Source of the DNA: Alphaproteobacteria bacterium
GTDB taxonomy: Bacteria; Pseudomonadota; Alphaproteobacteria; Micavibrionales; UBA2020
Assembly: GCA_023136145.1 (NCBI GenBank)
Contig: JAGLRU010000419.1
Location: 1 to 5,847, forward strand
DNA length: 5,847 bases
Direction: 5' to 3'
Shown here: in pieces, positions 1-5,713 of the stretch
Layout: each line of letters opens with the position of its first letter
Position numbering within the stretch: position 1 is the first letter of the stretch
Notes under the pieces: generated by a model
Databases searched by the model: none
What the model was told of the DNA's origin: nothing
What the model saw: only the letters and a program-made list of their open reading frames with translations
Program-made: the position numbers and the translations under genes

Positions 1-383
1 TTAGTGGTAAAATTTTGTTGGCAGTGTCTCCGATTCTTTCTACGATTGTGGCTCTATCAGCGGTTAGGTCAGCCCTTATACTGTGGCCGACTAACTTTGT
101 TTCGATGGCAGCTACTCTTTTCATAGGAACGATGGCTCTCACCGTTGTTCCAGGTATTGCTATGTTAGTTGGTGGTAAAATTTTAGAGAAAAGAGATTCC
201 CGGAAAGCTGATGATTCTAAAAAGAAGAGAGCATCTCTGGAAAAGTCGAATGATTATGCGAAACAACATTCGGTTGTAGCACCGGATGGTCTTCTTTCAG
301 AAAATTTTGGTCAAAGTATAAAAAAAGATACAGTTCCTCGCTTGAAATCTGTGAAATCAGAGGTTTCTTCTTTTAAACGATAG
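1..383 (+). CDS. Partial membrane protein, C-terminal end, function unknown
   Basis: The reading frame is open to the left edge and stops at TAG 381-383, so this is the 3' end of a longer gene. The TTG at 15-17 is in frame but is probably an internal leucine (SGKILLAVSP), as no ribosome site fits in front of it. About 126 residues are visible. Counting from that leucine-methionine position, two hydrophobic segments lie at about 3-23 and 29-53 (the second ending VVPGIAMLVGG). A polar, Lys/Arg/Ser-rich tail of about 65 residues follows, probably cytoplasmic by the positive-inside rule. I do not recognise the family. The helix pair followed by a long charged tail is loosely like the end of VirB6/TrbL-type secretion-channel proteins, but no diagnostic motif supports that. 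The gene is separated from mrcA by 241 bases with a stem-loop, so it is probably a different transcription unit. Confidence 0.6.
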   Translation, partial: SGKILLAVSPILSTIVALSAVRSALILWPTNFVSMAATLFIGTMALTVVPGIAMLVGGKILEKRDSRKADDSKKKRASLEKSNDYAKQHSVVAPDGLLSENFGQSIKKDTVPRLKSVKSEVSSFKR

Positions 384-423
384 ATTGTTCGGATAACTTC
401 GTCTTCATTTTCACCGCGATTTC

Positions 424-453
424 AAAGACAAATTTCAGGTGAAATCTGTCTTT
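424..453 (+). terminator. Long stem-loop after the partial membrane-protein gene, possible terminator
   Basis: The arms AAAGACA-A-ATTTCA (424-437) and TGAAAT-C-TGTCTTT (440-453) pair at 13 of 14 positions around a very short loop, 41 bases after the upstream stop codon. The right arm ends in TCTTT and is followed by CTCTATC, so there is no clean T-run. It may terminate the upstream transcript or protect its 3' end. Because the stem is almost symmetrical it could act on either strand. The structure is directly visible; the role is inferred. Confidence 0.4.
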
Positions 454-484
454 CTCTATCCCAGAATATATTTCGATGATATTC

Positions 485-563
485 TTGTCGGAGTTTATAA
501 ATCGGTGGTTAATTGAGAAAATTTACAAGCGATTTGAATTTTAATTAGTCCCCCTTCTTTACT
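485..563 (+). promoter_or_regulatory. Candidate promoter region for mrcA (two weak sigma70-like pairs)
   Basis: Two candidate pairs precede the penicillin-binding protein gene. One is TTGTCG (485-490), 17 bases, GTTAAT (508-513). The other is TTGAAT (534-539), 18 bases, TTTACT (558-563). Each hexamer matches the sigma70 consensus at only about four of six positions, so neither is convincing alone. The gap 384-624 holds nothing else I can assign apart from the stem-loop, and a promoter for mrcA is expected somewhere in it. Confidence 0.2.
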
Positions 564-624
564 CTGATGGCAGGTTTTCTTATTCTGTCTGGCATCTCGC
601 GAAGAGAAATAGAAAGAGCAAAGC

Positions 625-3069
625 ATGAAATCCGATTCTTCTTCCAATATCTGGATAACGCTGTTTTCGATAGGATTTCTATGCTTGGTCGCAGGCGTTG
701 GTTTTTTTGTGGCTGTGCTCTATTACTTTGGCCAGGGACTGCCGGACTATCGTACTTTAACCGGTTATGAACCTCCAATCGTGACCCGTGCTTACGCCAG
801 CGATGGGAGGCTTTTGGCTGAGTTTGCAACGGAAAAGCGCGTATATGTGCCGGTTTCGACGGTTCCACCGCTTGTCATTCATGCTTTTTTGTCGGCGGAG
901 GATAAGAGTTTTTATACGCATCCCGGCATTGATATCAGCGGTATCATCCGGGCAGCAGCAATCAATTTCAGCAATGTAGGAGGGAACAGGCGGAAAGTTG
1001 GAGCTTCTACCATTACACAGCAGGTAGCGAAGAATTTCTTTCTTTCCGGTGAGGTGACTTACAAGCGCAAAATCAGGGAAGCTATACTTGCTTTTCGGAT
1101 TGAACAGACCTATACCAAGGATCAAATTTTACAGCTTTATCTAAATGAAATTTTTCTGGGAGCCGGAGTCTATGGCATCGCGGCAGCATCTCTTGAATAT
1201 TTCAACAAACCGTTGGATGAACTAACTCTTGAGGAGGCAGCCTACCTCGCCGCCTTGCCAAAAGCACCGAACAATTACAATCCAGAGAAAAATTATAATG
1301 CTGCTTTTACGCGCCGAAACTGGGTGATAAATAAAATGGTAGCTAACGGCTACGTCACCACTGCGGAGGCAAAAATCGCCAAAGAAAAGCCTCTCGTTCT
1401 TACGCGTCGTGACAAATCGGAGTATGTGAACTATCCTTATTTCGCAGAAGAAGTGCGGCGCAAGCTGATGGAACTTTACGGGAAAAAGGGGCTTTATGAA
1501 GGTGGCCTGATTGCACACACGACCCTCGTTCCTGAATACCAGAAAATCGCTGAGAAGGCTTTGCGGAACGGGCTGATAAAGTATGATGTCCGTTTCGGTC
1601 TTCATAGCTCTGCCATCGCTCACATAGACACCAAAGAAAAATGGCAGGAGAACCTTAGCAAGGTTTCCCCGCCTGCAGGAATTGGAGATTTAGTTCTGGC
1701 TGTGGTTCTTAATAGTAACGATAAGAAAGCCGTCATCGGATTTTCTGACGGAAAAAAAGGTGTTATTCCTTACGATAAAATGAAGTGGGCGCGTAGCAAA
1801 GCGGGAGTCACTCCGCTTAAGGCTAGCGATCTCCTTAAGGCGGGGGATGTCTGGCTGGTAGAAAGCGCGAACAAAAAAGAAAATGGAAAAGAAGACAGTC
1901 TTTCTGTGTACTGGCTGCGTCAGATTCCGAAGGTACAGGGCGGAATAATTGCGATGGACCCGCATACTGGACGGATTTTCGCGATGGCTGGTGGCTTTAG
2001 CTATAAGATGAGTGAGTTTAACCGCGCCACGCAAGCTCTCCGTCAGCCGGGATCTTCATTTAAGCCGTTCGTCTACTTGACGGGGCTGGAAAATGGATTT
2101 ACTCCGGCAACGCTTGTTCTGGACGCGCCCTTTTCTCTGGATCAGGGTGGAGATCTTGGCACATGGCGTCCGAAAAATTATTCTGATGATTTTCTCGGTC
2201 CTGCTCCTCTGCGTGTTGGAATCGAAAAGTCGCGCAACCTGATGACAATCCGGTTGGCGAGTTATATAGGCATGGACAAAATTTCAGTCACGGCGAAACG
2301 CTTCGGCATTATTGACAATATGCCACCACTGCTTTCGATGGCGGTGGGAGCAGGGGAAACGACGCTGCTTCGTATGATTACCGGCTACAGCAGCTTTGTG
2401 AACGGCGGAAAAAAAGTTACTTCAACTTTGATTGATCGCGTTCAGGACAGAAACGGAAAAACAGTTTATGTGCATGACCAACGGCCTTGCCATGATTGTG
2501 GCGCACGAATTGCGTGGAACGGACAACCAACGCCGGAAATTGCTGATAACCGTGAGCAGATCGCCGATCCTCGGAATATGTACCAGATCGTTTCTATTCT
2601 TGAGGGAGCAGTCCAGCGTGGAACGGGTATAAAGATGAGGAGTATTGGTCGTCCGGTCGCTGGCAAGACTGGCACGACGAACGAGTCCAAAGACACATGG
2701 TTTATCGGTTTTACGCCGAATATTATCGTTGGTGTTTATATAGGATTCGATGATCCAAAGCCGATGGGAGCTAAGGAAACAGGCTCTCGCGTGGCGTTGC
2801 CTGTTGTGAAAGAATTTATGGAGCAGACACTGAAAGACGTGTTGCCTGTACCTTTTCGCGTTCCAGAAGGCATCCGTTTGGTAAAGATCAACGCGCTGAC
2901 AGGTACCAGAGTTAGGCCGGAGGACGAAACGAGCATTCTGGAGGCATTTCTCGTTGGTACCGAACCTGGCGACGAGCCGACAATGTTTACTGGACACGGC
3001 ATCAGCCCAGTTTCTGACCTGACCCATGCGGGTGAGAGCGAGGATACAGGGCTTGGTGGATTATATTAA
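625..3069 (+). CDS. mrcA: Penicillin-binding protein 1A, bifunctional peptidoglycan glycosyltransferase/transpeptidase
   Basis: This is a class A PBP. It polymerises lipid II into glycan strands and cross-links the stem peptides on the periplasmic face of the inner membrane. The protein has 814 residues, normal for the family. A membrane anchor lies at about 9-36. The GT51 domain (about 50-230) carries AEDKSFYTHPG with catalytic Glu92, GASTITQQVAKN at 126-137, the second conserved Glu152 in RKIREA, and LYLNEIFLG at 171-179. An OB-like insert lies at about 320-430. The transpeptidase domain has nucleophile Ser477 in SSFK, the SRN motif at 536-538 and KTGT at 681-684. A Cys622-x2-Cys625 pair lies between the last two motifs; I recall a similar CxxC in alphaproteobacterial homologues. 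The ATG at 625 has a weak AAAGAG (613-618) six bases upstream and gives a typical short cytoplasmic N-terminus. No frameshift or missing catalytic residue is seen. As I recall, prfB often follows this gene in alphaproteobacteria; here a tRNA does. Confidence 0.97.
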   Translation: MKSDSSSNIWITLFSIGFLCLVAGVGFFVAVLYYFGQGLPDYRTLTGYEPPIVTRAYASDGRLLAEFATEKRVYVPVSTVPPLVIHAFLSAEDKSFYTHPGIDISGIIRAAAINFSNVGGNRRKVGASTITQQVAKNFFLSGEVTYKRKIREAILAFRIEQTYTKDQILQLYLNEIFLGAGVYGIAAASLEYFNKPLDELTLEEAAYLAALPKAPNNYNPEKNYNAAFTRRNWVINKMVANGYVTTAEAKIAKEKPLVLTRRDKSEYVNYPYFAEEVRRKLMELYGKKGLYEGGLIAHTTLVPEYQKIAEKALRNGLIKYDVRFGLHSSAIAHIDTKEKWQENLSKVSPPAGIGDLVLAVVLNSNDKKAVIGFSDGKKGVIPYDKMKWARSKAGVTPLKASDLLKAGDVWLVESANKKENGKEDSLSVYWLRQIPKVQGGIIAMDPHTGRIFAMAGGFSYKMSEFNRATQALRQPGSSFKPFVYLTGLENGFTPATLVLDAPFSLDQGGDLGTWRPKNYSDDFLGPAPLRVGIEKSRNLMTIRLASYIGMDKISVTAKRFGIIDNMPPLLSMAVGAGETTLLRMITGYSSFVNGGKKVTSTLIDRVQDRNGKTVYVHDQRPCHDCGARIAWNGQPTPEIADNREQIADPRNMYQIVSILEGAVQRGTGIKMRSIGRPVAGKTGTTNESKDTWFIGFTPNIIVGVYIGFDDPKPMGAKETGSRVALPVVKEFMEQTLKDVLPVPFRVPEGIRLVKINALTGTRVRPEDETSILEAFLVGTEPGDEPTMFTGHGISPVSDLTHAGESEDTGLGGLY

Positions 3070-3093
3070 CGGCACTTTGCTTTCAGAGAGTTT

Positions 3094-3122
3094 TTGCAAA
3101 TCTGAAATTTGTATGATATTTT
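3094..3122 (+). promoter_or_regulatory. Candidate promoter of tRNA-Thr
   Basis: TTGCAA (3094-3099) and TATTTT (3117-3122) are 17 bases apart and end eight bases before the mature tRNA. TATGAT (3112-3117) is a better -10 hexamer, but it has no good -35 at the right distance. The GCGC at 3127-3130 would lie near the start site, as in growth-rate-controlled stable-RNA promoters. The exact hexamers are uncertain, but the position fits a tRNA transcribed separately from mrcA. Confidence 0.35.
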
Positions 3123-3126
3123 TTTT
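3095..3126 (+). terminator. Possible weak rho-independent terminator of mrcA
   Basis: TGCAAAT (3095-3101) pairs with ATTTGTA (3107-3113), including one G-T pair, around the five-base loop CTGAA. A run of eight T (3119-3126) starts five bases after the stem. It lies 26 bases after the mrcA stop codon. The stem is AT-rich and the T-run is slightly displaced, so termination would be inefficient. The same bases also serve as the candidate tRNA promoter, so one of the two readings may be wrong. Confidence 0.3.
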
Positions 3127-3130
3127 GCGC

Positions 3131-3206
3131 GCCGCAATAGCTCAGCTGGTAGAGCAACTGATTTGTAATCAGTAGGTCCCGAGTTCGAATCTTGGTTGCG
3201 GCACCA
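3131..3206 (+). tRNA. tRNA-Thr (anticodon TGT), CCA encoded
   Basis: The full cloverleaf can be drawn. The acceptor stem is GCCGCAA/TTGCGGC (3131-3137 with 3196-3202). The D stem is GCTC/GAGC (3140-3143 with 3152-3155). The anticodon stem is ACTGA/TCAGT (3157-3161 with 3169-3173), enclosing loop TTTGTAA with anticodon TGT at 3164-3166. The T stem is CCGAG/CTTGG with one G-T pair, around TTCGAAT (3184-3190). The discriminator base is A3203 and the CCA is encoded at 3204-3206. TGT reads ACA, so this is a threonine tRNA, and the body closely resembles bacterial tRNA-Thr(UGU). No intron or missing arm is seen. It is followed by T-runs at 3207-3211 and 3219-3223 without a strong stem. tRNA 3' ends are common integration targets, which matters because the foreign-looking AIPR gene lies just downstream. 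Confidence 0.97.
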
Positions 3207-3269
3207 TTTTTCCACCAGTTTTTACGACTTTTTTTGACTTTCTGATGAGATGGTATGTTTTTCAGAGCT

Positions 3270-3280
3270 TCTCAATAAAT
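3270..3280 (+). repeat. Left copy of an 11-bp direct repeat flanking the AIPR gene
   Basis: TCTCAATAAAT occurs here and again at 5155-5165, and each copy is followed shortly by AGGA. The two copies bracket the AIPR promoter, the gene and the palindromic repeat after it. This is the arrangement expected of a target-site duplication or short recombination site. The match is AT-rich and short, so chance remains possible. Confidence 0.35.
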
Positions 3281-3286
3281 AAGGAT

Positions 3287-3315
3287 TTGCCGATACGCAA
3301 ATGTGAGAGTACAAT
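3287..3315 (+). promoter_or_regulatory. Candidate sigma70 promoter of the AIPR gene
   Basis: TTGCCG (3287-3292) and TACAAT (3310-3315) are separated by exactly 17 bases and match consensus at four and five of six positions. Transcription would start near 3322, leaving an untranslated leader of roughly 28 bases before the ATG at 3350. It lies inside the flanking direct repeats, so the gene would carry its own promoter. No operator-like palindrome is obvious around it. Confidence 0.45.
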
Positions 3316-3349
3316 CTGGTAAATCTTTATATATCGGTTTTTGTGTTTT

Positions 3350-5026
3350 ATGATAACTCTTCTGGACTGGGGTCAGGTAAATCAAAAAGTATCAAATTTC
3401 AGGGAAACAATGGCCCTGAAAAGCCGGTCTGATGCCTTTATTTACTATTGCCTAAACCACATTTTAAAAATTGATCTTGATGACATCACGTCTTGTGTAA
3501 CAGATGGAAAGTTTGATAGAGGTATAGATGCAGTTTTCATTGAAAGCTCTGTTGACAAAAAAATTATTCATTTTTTTCAAATGAAATGTCGTGATGAATT
3601 TAAGCCAACTGTCAGAAATTTTCCATCAGAAGAAATAAACAAAATTCTTTCCTTCCTTGATGATTTGCTAAAAAAATCTGAAAAAATGGAAGGTACATGC
3701 AATCCTCTTCTTTTTTCAAAAGTTAAGGCGATATGGGATCTTCTTTACCAAGAACCGTATGATGTGCATATTCACTTGTGCACTAACGCACAAAAATTGG
3801 CAGAAAACTTTAGAAAACCTTTTGTAGAGGCTCTTGCTAAACGTGGTGATTTGATAAGCCTTTTTGAGCATGATCTCGCAGTATTTTCCTTGCTCGAATT
3901 GGGAAGTTGCAAAAAAGAGCGTACGCTCAGTATCAAATTATTTGAAGAACAGAACTTTGAACGTACCGATGGCTCAATGAGAGGGCTAATAGGCACAGTT
4001 AAAGCACAGGAATTAATAACTTTTCTTACTGATGAATCTTCTCCTAGTAAAATAGATAAATTTCTTTTTGAGGAAAATATTCGCCTGTACTTGGGAGAAA
4101 AAAATGAAATAAACTCAAAAATTTATAACTCTGCTTTATCTTCTAACGCAGCAGAATTTTGGTATCTGAATAATGGTATTACTATTGTTTGTGACAGTTA
4201 TCGATATCTTACGTCTCAAACGAACGCCCCAGTCTTTATAAAAAACCCACAAATTGTTAACGGAGGTCAAACATCGTTTTCTCTTTTTGAAGCTTACAAT
4301 CGAGATTTTAAAAAACTCGAAAAAGTTAAGGTTCTTGTAAAAATCATCGAGACAGACGATGCTGAATTTAGAAGCAGAATAGCAGAGGCAACTAATAGCC
4401 AAACTATGATCCGCAGCCGTGATTTAAGGTCAAATGATAACGTACAGTTGAAACTGGAGAGTACTTTAAATGATCACGGTTATTTTTACGAAAGGAAGAG
4501 CAACCAGCACCAAGATAAACCGCACATTCAAAGAATTGATGCGCGTAAAGCTGGACAAATTATGTTCTCCTATTACCATAAAGAACCAGAAAAAGCCAAA
4601 AGTGCTTCTGAAAAAATCTTTGGAGAATATTATGAGCTAATATTCGATCCGCATTCAATAACGGCGGAAAGACTACTTACCTGTCACAAATTATATCAAG
4701 ATATTGAGCAGCAAAAAAATCTTGTACTCCAAAACATGAAAACAAAACTACAGGCTCACTATTCAGAAGCATGGATAGTAGAAGGCATATTCCACGTCCT
4801 CTATATGGTTGGACACCTTTGTGAGCGTGATAGTATTGCCTTAGAAGAATATAAAGAGGCACAAACCAAAGTTGCGGAAGCTATCCAGATAGTCGACACC
4901 TTCGTGCAAAAACAGAAGGGTGCTTCGGCTTATAGAATATTTCGTAGTGCAGGCACTAAAAACGCCTTAAAAATATTCTCCCCTGCTCAGCAAACAGAAA
5001 TGATATTTAAAAGTCAGGAAGCCTAA
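3350..5026 (+). CDS. AIPR-family (abortive infection phage resistance) protein with putative PD-(D/E)XK nuclease N-terminus
   Basis: The central and C-terminal parts carry the conserved blocks of the AIPR family (Pfam PF10592 by my recognition). These are FWYLNNGITIV at 270-280, NPQIVNGGQTS at 299-309, KIIETDD at 331-337, EATNSQTMI at 346-354, DLRSND at 358-363 and YERK at 380-383. The N-terminal region has FDRGIDAVFIE (55-65) followed by IIHFFQMKC (72-80). The spacing of Asp60 to Gln77-x-Lys79 resembles the D...QxK core of Mrr-like PD-(D/E)XK nucleases, so DNA cleavage during phage infection is a plausible role. That is inference. No signal peptide or membrane segment is seen. The protein has 558 residues. 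The ATG at 3350 was chosen although it lacks a clear Shine-Dalgarno. A TTG at 3341 would add three residues. An ATG at 3410 has AGGG nearby but would remove 20 residues. The gene is alone, AT-rich relative to its neighbours, next to a tRNA, and convergent with the flagellar-type gene. Confidence 0.87.
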   Translation: MITLLDWGQVNQKVSNFRETMALKSRSDAFIYYCLNHILKIDLDDITSCVTDGKFDRGIDAVFIESSVDKKIIHFFQMKCRDEFKPTVRNFPSEEINKILSFLDDLLKKSEKMEGTCNPLLFSKVKAIWDLLYQEPYDVHIHLCTNAQKLAENFRKPFVEALAKRGDLISLFEHDLAVFSLLELGSCKKERTLSIKLFEEQNFERTDGSMRGLIGTVKAQELITFLTDESSPSKIDKFLFEENIRLYLGEKNEINSKIYNSALSSNAAEFWYLNNGITIVCDSYRYLTSQTNAPVFIKNPQIVNGGQTSFSLFEAYNRDFKKLEKVKVLVKIIETDDAEFRSRIAEATNSQTMIRSRDLRSNDNVQLKLESTLNDHGYFYERKSNQHQDKPHIQRIDARKAGQIMFSYYHKEPEKAKSASEKIFGEYYELIFDPHSITAERLLTCHKLYQDIEQQKNLVLQNMKTKLQAHYSEAWIVEGIFHVLYMVGHLCERDSIALEEYKEAQTKVAEAIQIVDTFVQKQKGASAYRIFRSAGTKNALKIFSPAQQTEMIFKSQEA

Positions 5027-5060
5027 GCATTACGTTATAAAAACGGTAAAAGTCGAAGTG

Positions 5061-5120
5061 TGGCTTTGCCGCATACCGGATGCCGCCCGAAGCATGCCCC
5101 CGCGTAAGGCGGGGGTGACA
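5061..5120. repeat. GC-rich palindromic intergenic repeat element
   Basis: Perfect arms CCCCCGC (5097-5103) and GCGGGGG (5109-5115) enclose a five-base loop GTAAG. The flanks CATACCGGATGCCG on the left and TGACA on the right have the look of dispersed repeats common in proteobacterial genomes. It contrasts sharply with the AT-rich AIPR gene that ends 35 bases earlier. It lies between convergent genes, where it could limit read-through or stabilise 3' ends. Neither strand has a T-run after the stem, so it is not a classical intrinsic terminator. Only one copy is visible, so the dispersed nature is inferred. Confidence 0.55.
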
Positions 5121-5154
5121 AGGTGGTTTATATGAGGATCTGTGGTGACGACAC

Positions 5155-5165
5155 TCTCAATAAAT
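5155..5165 (+). repeat. Right copy of the 11-bp direct repeat flanking the AIPR gene
   Basis: TCTCAATAAAT is identical to 3270-3280 and is followed by TTAGGA, against AAGGA at the left copy. It lies 19 bases from the end of the FlgC-like gene, so an insertion ending here would not disrupt that gene. Confidence 0.35.
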
Positions 5166-5183
5166 TTAGGAACGACTATAAGA

Positions 5184-5597
5184 TCAGGTTATCGTATCTA
5201 GCAACTCACCCATCATCTTGTCGTGGGTTTTGATAATGGCAAGATTGGCTTTAAAAAGAGACTTTATTTCAAGAAGATTCACGATTTCGCGTGTTAAGTC
5301 AATGTTTGGCGCGGCTATAAATCCATCAGTATTTGCATAGACGCTAGAGGGGTCGTAAACCGGGGAATAGCCACTTGGATCGGATGAAACTTCTGCCTTG
5401 ACTCCGCCTCCTATGCCGTTTTCTACCATAAGGGCGGTGTAGCTGACGTTGAGCGGCTTGTATACAGTCGAGAACGGGGCTTCCATTGTCGGCAATACGC
5501 CTGTTGTGTTGGCATTTGCTATATTATTCGTGGAGGCAGCCAAACGTTGGCTCTGTGCCATAAGTCCGCTTAAAGCAATAGAAATTGCATCCATCAT
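5184..5597 (-). CDS. FlgC-like flagellar basal-body rod protein
   Basis: The 137-residue protein matches the length of FlgC, a proximal rod subunit exported through the flagellar type III apparatus. The N-terminal rod motif is ALSGLMAQSQRLAASTNNIANANTTG (8-33). The middle GGGVKAEVSSDP (63-74) resembles FlgC. The C-terminal domain holds YDPSSVYANTDGFIAAPNID (81-100) and a helix ending FKANLAIIKTHDKMMGELLDTI, like the DANGYVxxPNVD...ANxxxxxxxKxMM pattern of FlgC. No signal peptide is seen, as expected for this export route. The start is set by GGAG at 5604-5607, six bases before the first of two adjacent ATG codons; the second (5594) is equally possible. The frame could extend to 5624, but without a ribosome site. 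FlgB and FliE, the usual operon partners, are absent on both sides, so it may be an orphan paralogue rather than the main flgC. FlgF and FlgG share the same terminal domains but are about twice as long. Confidence 0.82.
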   Translation of the reverse strand: MMDAISIALSGLMAQSQRLAASTNNIANANTTGVLPTMEAPFSTVYKPLNVSYTALMVENGIGGGVKAEVSSDPSGYSPVYDPSSVYANTDGFIAAPNIDLTREIVNLLEIKSLFKANLAIIKTHDKMMGELLDTIT

Positions 5598-5603
5598 AAG
5601 CTT

Positions 5604-5607
5604 CTCC
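5604..5607 (-). promoter_or_regulatory. Ribosome binding site GGAG deciding the FlgC-like start
   Basis: On the minus strand GGAGAAGCTT directly precedes ATGATGGAT. The spacing is six bases to the first ATG and nine to the second, so either may be used. It argues against the longer frame beginning at 5624. Confidence 0.6.
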
Positions 5608-5627
5608 AAAAATTGTGCGTACATATT

Positions 5628-5660
5628 ATTATATATCGAGTAGCCTTAACTTTTGATTTA
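5628..5660 (-). promoter_or_regulatory. Candidate promoter of the FlgC-like gene
   Basis: The minus strand contains a perfect TATAAT (5633-5628) without a good -35. The same stretch also reads TAAA (5660-5657), 16 bases, CTCGATAT (5640-5633), which resembles the flagellar sigma28 pattern TAAA-N15-GCCGATAA with a CGATA core. Either could drive the gene. The sigma28 reading is attractive for a flagellar gene, but the spacer is one base longer than consensus and two bases of the -10 element differ at the start. Confidence 0.3.
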
Positions 5661-5681
5661 TATAACTGTTTAGGTTATGCT
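5653..5681 (+). promoter_or_regulatory. Candidate sigma70 promoter of the divergent secreted-protein gene
   Basis: TTGATT (5653-5658) and TATGCT (5676-5681) are 17 bases apart and each matches consensus at four of six positions. The start site would be near 5688, about 26 bases before the ATG at 5714. It overlaps the candidate minus-strand promoter, so the divergent pair could be co-regulated or compete. Confidence 0.4.
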
Positions 5682-5713
5682 ACATCCGTGAGGATACAAT
5701 TGGAGAATTGCTT

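Noticed and set aside
15..17. TTG as the true start of the first gene
   Set aside because: The frame is open to the window edge with sensible hydrophobic coding before it, and no ribosome site can be seen.
545..1125. Several short frames on both strands around the mrcA start
   Set aside because: They overlap the well-supported PBP1A coding sequence, encode low-complexity or improbable proteins, and lack ribosome sites.
2422..3027. A 201-codon open frame on the minus strand
   Set aside because: It lies fully inside mrcA, opposite the conserved transpeptidase coding, and its product has no recognisable motif or domain.
3234..3259. TTGACT followed by TATGTT as a promoter after the tRNA
   Set aside because: The spacer is only 14 bases. 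The pair at 3287-3315 has a 17-base spacer and lies closer to the gene.
4136..4402. Minus-strand frame of 88 codons within the AIPR gene
   Set aside because: It is antisense to the most conserved AIPR blocks and resembles no family.
5097..5115. The G/C-rich hairpin as a classical intrinsic terminator
   Set aside because: No T-run follows the stem on either strand.
3207..5183. A second copy of the tRNA-Thr 3' end marking an att site
   Set aside because: I found no repeat of the T-arm or acceptor sequence downstream of the AIPR gene, and no integrase gene is present. Classical tRNA-site integration within this window is therefore not supported.
5449..5643. Plus-strand frame of 64 codons opposite the FlgC-like gene
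   Set aside because: It is antisense to the conserved rod N-terminus and has no ribosome site.
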